From: Streptomyces sp. NBC_00483
GTDB lineage: Bacteria; Actinomycetota; Actinomycetes; Streptomycetales; Streptomycetaceae
Direction of reading: 5' to 3'
DNA: 64,000 nucleotides
Assembly (NCBI RefSeq): GCF_036013745.1
Contig: NZ_CP107880.1
Coordinates: 1 to 64,000 of the forward strand
Program-made: the position numbers and the translations under genes
Shown here: piece after piece, positions 34,023 through 43,311 of the stretch
How the letters are laid out: every line of letters starts with the position of its first letter
Position numbering within the stretch: position 1 is the first letter of the stretch
The notes under the pieces: generated by a model
The model's input: the letters and a program-made list of their open reading frames with translations, nothing else
Databases searched by the model: none
Told to the model about the DNA's origin: nothing

Positions 34023-34652
34023 CTACAACGACGGCAGCGTCTGCGCCGGCGACACACCCGGCAGCGACGGCAGCTTCGGCAGACCCTTCAGGTCCGGCGC
34101 CGGCAGATCACCACCGAGCACGATCGCAACCACCACATTCACCGTCCCGGTCAACGTCGCCTGCAGCGCCGCAGCCGTCGCCTTCGCATCCCCCGCAGCC
34201 GACGCCTTCACCAAAGCGTCCACCTTGGCCTGCAGGTCCGCCGCCGCCTTCGCGACAAGCTCGGCGCCCGGGGCCTGCCCGCGGGCACCCGGCGCACCCG
34301 CCTTGTCAGCCGCCGCCTTCGCACCGGCCGTCAGACCGTCCAGCGCCTTCTTCACGCCGGCCGCATGCCCGGCGGCCTCCTCCTTGGACAGCTTCCCGCC
34401 GGGCGCCTTCAGCACACCGGCAACAAGGCCGGTCACCGGCTGCAGGACCGCGCCCGCCCCCGCCAGCGCCGCATTCTGCTTCGCCAGCGCATCCGCCCCC
34501 GGAACCGGAGCAACCGACGCACCGGACACACCACCGGCCCGCGAATCCATCACCGACGAGAACGCCGGACCGGCCGGACCGGCCACACCCAACGCGAGCG
34601 CACCACACAACACGGTGGACCCCAAGACACCGACTTTCCGGGAAAAACGCAT
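34023..34652 (-). CDS. Secreted Ala-rich protein of unknown function
   Basis: 209 residues with a clear signal peptide (MRFSRKVGVLGSTVLCGALA, cleavage after GPA near residue 29). The mature part is Ala/Lys/Gly-rich and helical (KKALDGLTAGAKAAADKAG; VKASAAGDAKATAAALQATL), ending in a Pro/Leu segment LKGLPKLPSLPGVSPA. AAAGGTGGG precedes the ATG. Secreted helical proteins of this type are widespread in Streptomyces; function unknown. Confidence 0.82.
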   Translation of the reverse strand: MRFSRKVGVLGSTVLCGALALGVAGPAGPAFSSVMDSRAGGVSGASVAPVPGADALAKQNAALAGAGAVLQPVTGLVAGVLKAPGGKLSKEEAAGHAAGVKKALDGLTAGAKAAADKAGAPGARGQAPGAELVAKAAADLQAKVDALVKASAAGDAKATAAALQATLTGTVNVVVAIVLGGDLPAPDLKGLPKLPSLPGVSPAQTLPSL

Positions 34653-35215
34653 AACCCACCTTTTCGCGATTGCAGTTGACGAGCACTACACCCCGCCACC
34701 CTGCAAACACCACACACACCCCGCAACCACAACAACACACCCAGCAACACCCACACAACCCAACAAAAGACCCCCCACCACACAATTCCCAGCCCCACCC
34801 GAACCTCCCACACACACAACCAAAAGAATCACCCCCAGAAACCCACCACCCACCACCCACACGGCCGTGGCAAAACCCTCGGACCAGCACCCCCAGAACA
34901 ACCACCGACCAAAAAACCAGCACAACACCCGCCAAAAGAGCCCCACAGCGAAACGCAGCACCGGCCACCAGTGGGCACCACACCGCCCCCTGCACCCGGC
35001 CGACAACGACCACGAAGAAACCAGGCAGGCGGGGCACCGTGGACCAGTTCCAACCAACGGCCGGCGACCACAGTGGTCACCAGGGTCCACGGATCGCTCT
35101 GTCTGGCGGCATGGCTGACTGTCTGCCAGGGAGTGGCCCGCTGGGTGCGATCGGAGACGTGTGGCCGATGTGGTGGCCTTGCGGTGCGGAGTCTGTGTGT
35201 AGTGCGCTACGCCTC
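34653..35215. other. Strongly A/C-biased leader region without a gene
   Basis: Between 34677 and about 34975 the plus strand is almost entirely A and C (CAACC, CACCA, ACACA motifs), with very little G or T, unlike anything else in the window. The rest (to 35215) is ordinary high-GC sequence. No frame is credible. It is upstream of the secreted gene on one side and of the amidase on the other. Confidence 0.6.
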
Positions 35216-36793
35216 ATGAGGGACCTGAGGAAGAAAGGCGTTACTGCGCTGGGCGCCCTCCTGCTGGCGGTGCCCCTTCTCGTTATCGCGCCGTTTCCGT
35301 CGGCGGCCGGCACGGACAGGCCGCTGGGCGTCGACCTCGGCACAGTGACGATCCCGCAACTGCAGGCCCGCATGGCGAAGGGTTCTCTGACCTCGTCGGC
35401 GCTGACCACCGCCTATCTGCAGCGAATCAGAACCATCGACCCCAAGATCCACGCGGTGCTGCGCACCAACCCGACGGCGCTGCGCCAGGCCGCCGCCAGC
35501 GACGCCCGACACCGGCGCGGCACCGTCCGCGGCCCGCTCGACGGCATCCCTGTCCTCATCAAGGACAACGTGAATACTCGCGGGCTGTCCTCGACGGCCG
35601 GGTCGCTGGCGCTGGCCGGGAAACCGCCCAGTGTCGACGCCGACCTGGTGGCGCGGCTACGGAAGGCCGGGGCGGTCGTCCTCGGCAAGTCCAACCTCTC
35701 CGAGTGGGCGAACTTCCGTGCGGAAAAGCCGACGTCGGGCTGGTCGGCGGTGGGCGGGCAGACCAACAACCCCTACGTACTGGACCGCAACCCCTGCGGT
35801 TCCTCCTCCGGCTCGGCCGCAGCGCTCGCCGCGACGCTGACCCAGGTGGCGATCGGCACCGAGACGGACGGCTCCATCGTGTGCCCCGCCGGCATGAACG
35901 GGGTCGTCGGCCACAAGCCCAGTCTCGGCCTGGTCAGCCAGGACGGCGTGGTCCCGATCTCCGCCGAGCAGGACACCGCAGGCCCCATGGCCCGCAACGT
36001 CACCGACACCGCGCTCACCCTGTCGGCGATCCGCGGTGACGGCGCCGTCCGCTCAGGCGGCGTGGCCCGCGCCACGGATACACTGCCCGGTCCCGACGGC
36101 CTGCGGGGCAAGCGGATCGGTCTGTGGCGGTTGCCGTCGCTCGGATCCGACGTGGACGCCCTGATGACCCGTACGGCGAAGAAGCTACGCGCGGCGGGCG
36201 CCGAGGTCGTCGAGGTGACGCCGCCGTATCAGAAGCGGCTCGCCGAGCTCGAATTCCCGGCGCTGCTCAGCGAGTTCCACCGGGACATCGACACCTACCT
36301 CTCCACCCGCGACGGGCCGCGGGATCTCGCCGCGCTCATCGACTTCAACCGCACCCATTCCGAAGAGCAGACATGCTTTGCCGGACAGGAACTGTTCGAG
36401 CAGGCCCTCGCCGCGCCGTCGACCACCGACCCGAAATACCGGGCCACGCGGGCGGAGTTGAAAGATCTCTCCCGGCGTTCCATCGACGAGACCATGGCCG
36501 TCCACCACCTCGACGCCATCGCCTCGCCGACCAACCCGCCCGCATGGAGAACCGAATGCGTGCGAGGCGACAACGACGTGATCCCGTCGTCCACCCCGGC
36601 GGCAGTCTCCGGATACCCGTCCCTCTCGGTGCCCGCGGGCTTCGTGGGTGAATTGCCCGTCGGCGTCCTGCTGATGGCCGGAAACCACCAGGACGGCAAG
36701 TTGCTGTCGCTCGGCGCATCGGTGGAAACCCGCCTCGCCGCATGGCGGGCACCGCGCTACCTGCCGTCAGCGGGCACCAACATCGGCCGGTGA
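35216..36793 (+). CDS. Secreted amidase-signature family enzyme
   Basis: 525 residues from ATG 35216. Signal peptide (LRKKGVTALGALLLAVPLLV, SAAG) followed by the amidase fold. Catalytic set visible: Lys116 in IPVLIKDN, cis-Ser196 in CGSSSGSAAA and nucleophile Ser220 in GTETDGSIVCP, with the 24-residue Ser spacing seen in the family. Hydrolyses amide or acyl bonds; export suggests an extracellular substrate. Its 3' end overlaps the convergent Lrp gene by 37 bases. Confidence 0.9.
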   Translation: MRDLRKKGVTALGALLLAVPLLVIAPFPSAAGTDRPLGVDLGTVTIPQLQARMAKGSLTSSALTTAYLQRIRTIDPKIHAVLRTNPTALRQAAASDARHRRGTVRGPLDGIPVLIKDNVNTRGLSSTAGSLALAGKPPSVDADLVARLRKAGAVVLGKSNLSEWANFRAEKPTSGWSAVGGQTNNPYVLDRNPCGSSSGSAAALAATLTQVAIGTETDGSIVCPAGMNGVVGHKPSLGLVSQDGVVPISAEQDTAGPMARNVTDTALTLSAIRGDGAVRSGGVARATDTLPGPDGLRGKRIGLWRLPSLGSDVDALMTRTAKKLRAAGAEVVEVTPPYQKRLAELEFPALLSEFHRDIDTYLSTRDGPRDLAALIDFNRTHSEEQTCFAGQELFEQALAAPSTTDPKYRATRAELKDLSRRSIDETMAVHHLDAIASPTNPPAWRTECVRGDNDVIPSSTPAAVSGYPSLSVPAGFVGELPVGVLLMAGNHQDGKLLSLGASVETRLAAWRAPRYLPSAGTNIGR

Positions 36794-37302
36794 CCCACAC
36801 CCGCACCGCCGCCCCGGCCACCACCGCTCGCCTCGGCGCGGCGGAGCAGTGGTGTGAGGCGGTAGGGCACCAGTTCGCGCATGGCCAATGCCGTCGCAGT
36901 GCGGTCGATGCCGGGGATGGCGAGGATCTTGCCTGCCACTCGGTACAGGTCTTCGGCGTCGGTCGCCACCACCCTCACCAGGAGGTCGGTTTCGCCGCTG
37001 AGGCCGAAGACCTCCACCACCTCGGCAACCTCGGCCAGCGCTCCGGAGACTTCGGCCAGCCGATGCTGGTCGACCTGAGCGGTGACGAAAGCGGTCAGGG
37101 GGTAGCCCAGTGCGCCGGGAGTGATCCTGCGTTCGAAAGCGCCGAGCGCGTTGTTCCGCTCCATTTTCGCCAGGCGTGCCTGGACGGTGTTGCGCGACAT
37201 TCCCAGGCGTTCGGCCAGCGCGACGACGGTCGCGCGGGGGTCGGCCGCGAGCGCGAGCAGGATCTGCGCGTCGGTGCCGTCAAGGCTCTGCTTGGTGTTC
37301 AT
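36757..37302 (-). CDS. Lrp/AsnC family transcriptional regulator
   Basis: 181 residues from ATG 37302 (a GTG at 37323 is the alternative). N-terminal helix-turn-helix DAQILLALAADPRATVVALA then RLGMSRNTVQARLAKME, followed by the RAM ligand domain (VVEVFGLSGETDLLVRVVAT). A Gly-rich tail extends the usual 150 residues. Divergent from the transketolase-like gene at 37454, its likely target; ligand probably an amino or keto acid, by family. Confidence 0.92.
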   Translation of the reverse strand: MNTKQSLDGTDAQILLALAADPRATVVALAERLGMSRNTVQARLAKMERNNALGAFERRITPGALGYPLTAFVTAQVDQHRLAEVSGALAEVAEVVEVFGLSGETDLLVRVVATDAEDLYRVAGKILAIPGIDRTATALAMRELVPYRLTPLLRRAEASGGGRGGGAGVGHRPMLVPADGR

Positions 37303-37453
37303 TGTGCTCAAGTGCTTCCCCACTGTGCCGAGTTGAATTGAGCAGAATGCTCAGATCGAGAGTGACATCTTGTGCATCCAGGGGGCTATGGGTCTACTGC
37401 AGGATCACAAAGCCAGATCCAGAGTTCTGGGTGTTCAATGGAGGTGGTTCGTT

Positions 37454-39805
37454 GTGGTCTCGCCCTGCACGCCGGTCGACGCGACAGACGCCGGGGGTGT
37501 TCACGGGGGCGTACTCACGGCGCTGGAGGCCATAGAGCGACGGGTGTTGTGGCTGTCGACCGCGGTCATCGACCATGCGAACCGGGTGCGGCCCAACCCG
37601 TCAGGGCTGAAGGTCGGTGGGCATCAGGCGTCCAGCGCCTCGATGACCTCGATCATGACGGCGTTGTGGTTTCACCAACTCGGCGCCGAGGACCGGGTGT
37701 CCGTCAAACCCCACGCCTCTCCCGCGCTCCACGCGATCAATTATCTGTTGGGTGAGCTGGACGAGGAGCAGCTCACCACCCTGCGTTCCTTCGGTGGCCT
37801 GCAGAGTTATCCCAGCCGCACGAAGGATCCCGATCCGGTGGACTACTCCACCGGATCCGTCGGCATCGGCGCCACGGCCCCGCTGTGGGGCGCCATCGCC
37901 CGCCGTTACGTGGACGGCCACTTCGGCGGTGCGGGCGCCGGACGGCAGTACTCGCTCCTCGGCGACGCCGAGCTGGACGAAGGTGCTGTCTGGGAAGCGC
38001 TGCGCGATCCGATGGTGCCGGGTCTGGGCGAGGTCGTGTGGATCGTCGACCTCAACCGGCAGTCCCTGGACCGTGTCATCCCCGGCATCGCCGCGGACAA
38101 GCTGCAGGGCATGTTCGCGGCAGCGGGCTGGCAGGTGCTGACCCTCAAGTACGGGAGTCTGCTGCGGGAGTTGTTCGCCCGCCCCGGCGGCGACGCGCTG
38201 CGCACCCGTATCGACGCGATGGGCAATCCCGAGTACCAGCGCCTGCTGCGCTGCACCGCGTCCGAACTGCGGGAGCGGCTGCCCGGCTCCGGGTCCACCG
38301 CCGGGCCCATTGCCGAGCTGATCGCCTCGGTGGACGATGCGTCGCTCCTGTCCGCGCTGCGCAATCTGGGCGGGCATGACTTCGGCTCGCTTCTCGACGC
38401 GTTCAAAGCCATCGACGACACGCGCCCGACCGTCGTGTTCGCCTACACCGTCAAGGGGCACGGGCTGCCCACCGAGGGGCACCCGCAGAACCACTCGTCG
38501 CTGCTGACCGCCGATCAGATGGCCACGCTCGCACAGCGTCTGGGAATGGACCTGGAAAACCCCTGGTCCCGCTTCGGCGAGGGCTCGGAGGAAGCGGCAC
38601 TGTGCGCGGCGGCCGCGACACGGCTGCGGCGTCCCGCCCGCGAGCTCCAAGCCCCTCCGGAGGTGCCGTCCGACCTCGGGCGCCCGGCCCCCACGGGTAC
38701 CGGTGCGACCCAACAGGCCCTCGGTCGGACGTTGTTGGATCTGACCCGCCGGGCGCCCCTGGCCGCGGAACGGATCGTGACGGTCAGCCCGGACGTCAGC
38801 TCCACCACCAACCTGGGAGGCTGGCTGAACAAGGTCGGTGTCTGGTCCCCGGCGGAGCACGCCGACTGGTTCGCCGACGATGCCGAGACCATCCTCCACT
38901 GGCGCGAGCAGCCCACCGGCCGCCATCTGGAACTGGGCATCGCCGAGACCAACCTCGTCGGCCTCCTGGGCGAACTCGGCACCACCTGGGACCGCTGGGG
39001 ACAGCCACTGCTGCCCATCGGCGTGATCTACGACCCCTTCGTCAACCGGGCCCTGGAGCCGTGGTCGTTCGGTATGTACGCAGGTGGGCAGTCCATCCTG
39101 GTCGGCACCCCGTCGGGCGTCACGCTCGCCCCGGAGGGCGGGGCGCATCAGTCGATCACCACCCCCTCTCTCGCCATCGAGCAGCCCGGATGTGTGGGCT
39201 ACGAGCCCGCCTTCGCCATCGACACCGAGTGGTGCCTGCTCGCCGCGCTCGGGAACCTCGGCAAGCCGGAGGGGAGTTCGGCGTACGTGCGGCTCTCCAC
39301 CCGCCCGGTAAACCAGTCCCTCGCCGCCGTGCCGGACGACTCGGTGGCGCGCGAGCGCCGCCGTCGTCAAGTGGCCGCCGGCGCGTACCGGTTGCGGCAG
39401 CACAGTGCGCCCGTCGTCACTGTGGCCGCGATGGGCGCCATGGTCCCGGACGCGCTGGCCGCCGCCGATCGGCTCGCGGCCCTCGGGTACGGCGCCGACG
39501 TCATCTGCGTCACCAGTCCCGACCTGCTCTTCCGCGCCTGTCAGGCGCGCCGCTGTCAAGGCCGGGAAAGCACCCCGCACTGGATCCTGGACCAGGTCTT
39601 CCCCGCCGAGCGTGCCACCCCCATGGTCACCGTCCTGGACGGCCACCCGCACACCCTCGCCTTCCTCGGCACGATCAGGAACACGCCCGTCACCACCCTC
39701 GGCGTGACCCGCTTCGGCCAGTCCGGATCGCTGGAGGACGTCCACCGCCACCACGGCATCGACGCCGACAGCATCGCCGCCGCGGCCCTCGACCTCATCG
39801 ACTGA
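37454..39805 (+). CDS. Transketolase-like / homodimeric pyruvate dehydrogenase E1-type enzyme
   Basis: 783 residues from the GTG at 37454, with GGAGGTGG 7 nt upstream. Thiamine diphosphate motif GDAELDEGAVWEAL to WIVDLN, then VVFAYTVKGHGLPTEGHPQN as in AceE-type E1 subunits. A pyrimidine-binding middle domain (ELGIAETNLVGLLGELG) and C-terminal domain follow. It is shorter than AceE (about 900), and no E2 or E3 gene is nearby, so it may act on another 2-oxo acid or a ketose. Lrp-type regulation fits a keto-acid substrate. Confidence 0.87.
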   Translation: MVSPCTPVDATDAGGVHGGVLTALEAIERRVLWLSTAVIDHANRVRPNPSGLKVGGHQASSASMTSIMTALWFHQLGAEDRVSVKPHASPALHAINYLLGELDEEQLTTLRSFGGLQSYPSRTKDPDPVDYSTGSVGIGATAPLWGAIARRYVDGHFGGAGAGRQYSLLGDAELDEGAVWEALRDPMVPGLGEVVWIVDLNRQSLDRVIPGIAADKLQGMFAAAGWQVLTLKYGSLLRELFARPGGDALRTRIDAMGNPEYQRLLRCTASELRERLPGSGSTAGPIAELIASVDDASLLSALRNLGGHDFGSLLDAFKAIDDTRPTVVFAYTVKGHGLPTEGHPQNHSSLLTADQMATLAQRLGMDLENPWSRFGEGSEEAALCAAAATRLRRPARELQAPPEVPSDLGRPAPTGTGATQQALGRTLLDLTRRAPLAAERIVTVSPDVSSTTNLGGWLNKVGVWSPAEHADWFADDAETILHWREQPTGRHLELGIAETNLVGLLGELGTTWDRWGQPLLPIGVIYDPFVNRALEPWSFGMYAGGQSILVGTPSGVTLAPEGGAHQSITTPSLAIEQPGCVGYEPAFAIDTEWCLLAALGNLGKPEGSSAYVRLSTRPVNQSLAAVPDDSVARERRRRQVAAGAYRLRQHSAPVVTVAAMGAMVPDALAAADRLAALGYGADVICVTSPDLLFRACQARRCQGRESTPHWILDQVFPAERATPMVTVLDGHPHTLAFLGTIRNTPVTTLGVTRFGQSGSLEDVHRHHGIDADSIAAAALDLID

Positions 39806-39806
39806 C

Positions 39807-39865
39807 GCGGCCATGGCCGTCGTGCTGCACAGTCCTGCACAGTGCTGCACGACGGCCATGGCCGC
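39807..39865. terminator. Bidirectional terminator
   Basis: A 24-bp arm at 39807-39830 (starting GCGGCCATGGCCGTCGTG) pairs with 39842-39865 with one mismatch around an 11-nt loop. It lies between the convergent transketolase-like gene and XRE-cupin gene and can serve both. Confidence 0.88.
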
Positions 39866-39880
39866 CCGGCCGGGAAGCAC

Positions 39881-40471
39881 TCACTGCCGCGAGACGATGA
39901 GCAACAGTCGTACCTCGGAGTCGTCGAGCACCCGCCACCGGTGCGGGAGTGAACCGGGGTAGCTGATGACTTCCGTCGGGCCGAGGCGTTCCCTTCGGCC
40001 GCCCTCGAAGTCGAGTTCGATCTGTCCGGTCACGACGTAGATCAGCTCGTGGCCGGGGTGCTGGAAGTAGTCCTCGAACTCCGCCGGACCGCCCGTGTAC
40101 TCGAGCGGCTCCACCGGCCAGTCCAGCCGCGTCAGCGAGCGGACGACGGCCCCGTTGGGGGCGTCGGTGCGGGGCACCCGGATCCCGTCGGCCTCGCGGA
40201 GCACGTCCACCACCTCCTCGGCCGGTTGCGCGAGGAGGGCCGAGATCGTGGTGTCCAGGGTCCGTGCGATCCGGTTCAGCGTGGTGATGCTGGCCGTGGT
40301 GAGGCCGCGTTCGAGCTGGCTGAGGAACGCGTGCGACAGGTCGGAGCTCTGTCCGAGCTGTTGCAGCGTCAGCTTCTGAGCCCGACGCAGGGCCCTGATC
40401 CGCAATCCCAACAGTTGCATGAGGTGGTCGTCTTCGGGGCGGGGGCTGTCTGCGACCGGTTTCCGTGCCAC
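39881..40471 (-). CDS. XRE-family regulator with C-terminal cupin domain
   Basis: 196 residues from GTG 40471. Helix-turn-helix LTLQQLGQSSDLSHAFLSQLER near 34-55 and a single cupin (HPGHELIYVVTGQIELDFEG then PGSLPHRWRV) near 130-185, the layout of PuuR-type regulators that sense a small metabolite. It follows the luciferase-like monooxygenase gene by 24 bases, so both are probably one transcript. It is the best candidate to bind the palindromes at 41712-41777. Confidence 0.92.
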   Translation of the reverse strand: MARKPVADSPRPEDDHLMQLLGLRIRALRRAQKLTLQQLGQSSDLSHAFLSQLERGLTTASITTLNRIARTLDTTISALLAQPAEEVVDVLREADGIRVPRTDAPNGAVVRSLTRLDWPVEPLEYTGGPAEFEDYFQHPGHELIYVVTGQIELDFEGGRRERLGPTEVISYPGSLPHRWRVLDDSEVRLLLIVSRQ

Positions 40472-40495
40472 GGGAGAAGAGTACCTACCGCCCCG

Positions 40496-41659
40496 TCAGC
40501 CGAGCAGTGGCACGACTTCCTCGGTGAAGCGCCGCATCTGTTCGGCGGCCATGTCGTAGGTGTGCCCGGGGAAGTGCGGGAACAGCACCAGGTGCTCCAG
40601 GCCGAGTGCGTCGCGGTGGTGGGCGACGAGTTCGGCGACCTCCTCCGCGGTGCCGACGGCCCAGGTCTTCTGCGCGGTCGAGTCTTCGAGGGTGGGGACG
40701 AGTCCGGGGGGCGCCGGCTTGCCGTCCGGTCCCATGTAGCCGCGGCTCCAGCCGAACGGCGCGAGCAGGTTCCAGAATTCGTCGTGACCGCGCCGGCCCG
40801 TCGTCCACGCCTGCTCGTGGGTGTCCCCGATGTGGAACGGGAGGACCAGGATGCGGTTCTGGCCGGGGCGCAGTTCGGCGTTGTGATGTTCGGCGTAGAG
40901 CTCGCCGTAGCGCTTCCACTGCGACTCGATGAACGAGTGGTGCTGGTTCCACCAGACGCAGCCGTGCCCGACCTCGGCGGCGTAGGCCAGTGTCGGCGGG
41001 CTGGTGACGGCCTGCCAGATCTCCACCGGGTGCAGCGGGCCGGGCAGCAGGGACAGTGATTCGACCGGGCCGTCCGGTCCCGTCGTGCCCGGCGGCGGGA
41101 ACTCGAGGTACTTCCCCTTGTAGGAGAAGGTCTCGTTCGCGAGTGCGGTGCGGATGATGTCCATGTACTCGGCGAACACCTCGCGGTTCTGTTCGTCGAC
41201 CGCGGTCCGGGCGTCGCCCTCGGCCAGGTGGATGTCCGCCTGGTGCGCGGCGAGGCTGCGCAGTTCGCGGGGCACCGTGCCGCGGCCGACGCCGAGCACG
41301 GCCCGCCCGCCGGAGAGGTTCAGCAGGGTGCTGAAGTCCTCGGCGAGGCGCAGCGGATGCCATTGGGGAACGATGTTGAACATCGCGCCCATCTGGATGC
41401 GTTGGGTGCGCGCGGCCAGATTCGCCTGGAGCAGCAGGGAGTTGGGGATGACCTCGTATCCCTCGTGCTGGAAGTGGTGTTCGGCGAGCCAGTAGCTGTC
41501 GTAGCCGAGTTCCTCGGCCAGGACGCCGAGTTCGAGCAGGCGCTCGGTCGCGTGCCACACCTCCTCCCGAGTGGCCCGACGCTGGCCGGCCGGGAGCCAC
41601 TGTCCGCTTTGGACATCGGCCATCTCGATGGATCCGAAGTAGAAGACGCCGTAGCGCAC
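40496..41659 (-). CDS. Luciferase-like (LLM) flavin-dependent monooxygenase
   Basis: 387 residues, GTG start at 41659 with GGGAGGTG. Typical LLM barrel: LGYDSYWLAEHHFQHEGYEV, RTQRIQMGAMFNIVPQWHP, LGVGRGTVPREL, then a C-terminal GTAEEVAELVAHH. Enzymes of this class use reduced FMN to oxygenate organic substrates, including ring carbons in RutA-type pyrimidine degradation. Reduced flavin can be supplied by the flavin reductase at 45842. Starts the leftward transcript with the XRE-cupin gene. Confidence 0.92.
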   Translation of the reverse strand: MRYGVFYFGSIEMADVQSGQWLPAGQRRATREEVWHATERLLELGVLAEELGYDSYWLAEHHFQHEGYEVIPNSLLLQANLAARTQRIQMGAMFNIVPQWHPLRLAEDFSTLLNLSGGRAVLGVGRGTVPRELRSLAAHQADIHLAEGDARTAVDEQNREVFAEYMDIIRTALANETFSYKGKYLEFPPPGTTGPDGPVESLSLLPGPLHPVEIWQAVTSPPTLAYAAEVGHGCVWWNQHHSFIESQWKRYGELYAEHHNAELRPGQNRILVLPFHIGDTHEQAWTTGRRGHDEFWNLLAPFGWSRGYMGPDGKPAPPGLVPTLEDSTAQKTWAVGTAEEVAELVAHHRDALGLEHLVLFPHFPGHTYDMAAEQMRRFTEEVVPLLG

Positions 41660-41711
41660 GCCGCACCTCCCAGTAGCGGGGTCGTCGAACGAGGTCCGTT
41701 TCGACGGTTCT

Positions 41712-41728
41712 TGTAAGTGATACTTACA
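41712..41728. promoter_or_regulatory. Operator-like palindrome in the divergent promoter region
   Basis: TGTAAGTGATACTTACA: 7-bp arms TGTAAGT/ACTTACA around GAT, perfect. It lies 53 bases upstream of the monooxygenase start, in the divergent region. Confidence 0.75.
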
Positions 41729-41750
41729 TTCCTCATCGCGTCAACCCTTG

Positions 41751-41777
41751 CAAAAGGCCTTGACAGTAAGGCTTTTG
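41751..41777. promoter_or_regulatory. Second dyad in the divergent promoter region
   Basis: CAAAAGGCCTT at 41751-41761 and AAGGCTTTTG at 41768-41777 are complementary apart from one extra G on the left. TTGACA at 41760-41765 could be a -35 box for the rightward permease operon, which would place the dyad over the promoter. Confidence 0.55.
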
Positions 41778-41895
41778 GGACCAACTCTCGTGTGCAGATG
41801 TTCGCCACATCAACAATTGTCCTCGTGCGGGTTGGCCGGCCGGGAACGGCGTGACGTATCCGCTCGGTGACACGGCTCCAGCGTTGGAGGGCCTC

Positions 41896-43311
41896 ATGGG
41901 TGGTAGTTCCGGAGCTGCGCGGCACCAGGGCGTACCCGTCGAGAGCAACGGGATCGAGCATGTCGCCGAGGACGAACGGCGGGGCAGGGTCTCCTCGTCG
42001 TTCACGCTCTGGTTCTCGGGAAATCTCCAGTACTCGGCCATCGTCGTCGGTGCGCTGCCGACCGCCTTTCTCGGGCTGAGCTTCGGTCAGGCCGCTCTCG
42101 CTCTGACGGTCGGCACCCTCGTGGGGAGCCTGCTGCTCGGGCTCACCTCGTCGATGGGGCCGCGGGCCGGCACGGCACAAATGGTCCAGTCCCGGGGCCC
42201 GTTCGGGTACCTCGGCAACGTCCTGCCGACGCTGCTCCTGTTCATGACGGGGTTCGGGTTCTTCGCCGTCAATACCGCGCTCGGCGCCTACATCGTGCGG
42301 TATCTGTTCGGCATTCCGTTCCTCGGTGCCGTTGTGCTCGTCGCCGGTTTCCAGATGGTCATCGTGGTCATCGGCCACGACCTCGTCCACAAGGTCGAGC
42401 GGGCGCTCGTGCCGGTCATGGGTGTGCTGTTCGTCGTGGTGACGGTCTACGGGCTGATGGCCGGCCATCTGACCGCCCCCGGCAAGGGCGCCGAGCACGG
42501 GGTCGTCGGGGCCATGCTCACGGCCGTCGCGCTCAGTTCGTCCCGGACCTTCGGCTTCGCGATCTGCGCCTCCGATTACACCCGCTATCTCCCCATCGGC
42601 ACCAGCCGGAGGAAGGTGACCGGAGCCACCTTCCTCGGGGCCGCCGTCGCGGGGCTGTGGATGCATCTGCTGGGCGCGGCGATCGGCTCGGTGATCTTCC
42701 CGAAGAGCCCGACCGACCTCGTCACGGCCATCGCGCCCTCGGCCGTCGCCGTCCTCGCGCTGATCCCGCTTCTGGCCTCGACCGTCGCCGCCGGTGTCAT
42801 CGACATCTACTCCGGGTCGCTCGCCCTGCTCATCGCCGACATCCCGCTGCGACGATGGGTGTCCGCCCTGGTCACCGGTGCCGCCGGGGGCTCGCTGGCC
42901 TGGTGGGCCGGGCTCGGTGACGCGGCGTTCGCCAACTTCCAGAACTTCCTGTTCGTCATGGGGTATTGGGTGGGGCCCTGGCTCGGCGTGACACTCACCG
43001 ACCATCTGATGTCCCTGCGCGGTGACGGGGTGCGCCCGGCCTGGTTCTACGACCGGACCTGGCGGGTCGGCCCGGGACTTCCCGCTTTTGTCCTCGGCGT
43101 CCTGGTGTCGGTCCCGTTCATGAACCAGACCCTGTACGTCGGCCCCGTCGCCGCGCGGTACCCGTTCCTCGGTGACATCACCTACTGGATCGGCGGGGCC
43201 GTCGCAGCGCTGGCCTACTGGGCGATACGGCGCACCCGGACGTCCTGGTCGGTACGGGCCCACGCAGCACGGGACGCACAGGACACCGCCACCGACCGGA
43301 GCACGGTATGA
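41896..43311 (+). CDS. NCS1 family nucleobase/hydantoin-type permease
   Basis: 471 residues, about 12 transmembrane helices, from ATG 41896 with GGAGGG. Starts with GIEHVAEDERRGRVSSSFTL, the usual NCS1 N-terminus, and shows LGLTSSMGPRAGTAQMVQSR (helix 2-3 region) and CASDYTRYLP. NCS1 proteins import cytosine, uracil, allantoin, hydantoins, nicotinamide riboside or related N-rings with protons or sodium. First gene of the rightward operon; stop overlaps the RidA start (ATGA). Confidence 0.92.
   Translation: MGGSSGAARHQGVPVESNGIEHVAEDERRGRVSSSFTLWFSGNLQYSAIVVGALPTAFLGLSFGQAALALTVGTLVGSLLLGLTSSMGPRAGTAQMVQSRGPFGYLGNVLPTLLLFMTGFGFFAVNTALGAYIVRYLFGIPFLGAVVLVAGFQMVIVVIGHDLVHKVERALVPVMGVLFVVVTVYGLMAGHLTAPGKGAEHGVVGAMLTAVALSSSRTFGFAICASDYTRYLPIGTSRRKVTGATFLGAAVAGLWMHLLGAAIGSVIFPKSPTDLVTAIAPSAVAVLALIPLLASTVAAGVIDIYSGSLALLIADIPLRRWVSALVTGAAGGSLAWWAGLGDAAFANFQNFLFVMGYWVGPWLGVTLTDHLMSLRGDGVRPAWFYDRTWRVGPGLPAFVLGVLVSVPFMNQTLYVGPVAARYPFLGDITYWIGGAVAALAYWAIRRTRTSWSVRAHAARDAQDTATDRSTV

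Noticed and set aside
41320..43263. Long minus-strand frame of 647 codons
   Set aside because: Opposite the NCS1 permease and overlapping the LLM gene in another frame; composition is that of a high-GC shadow.
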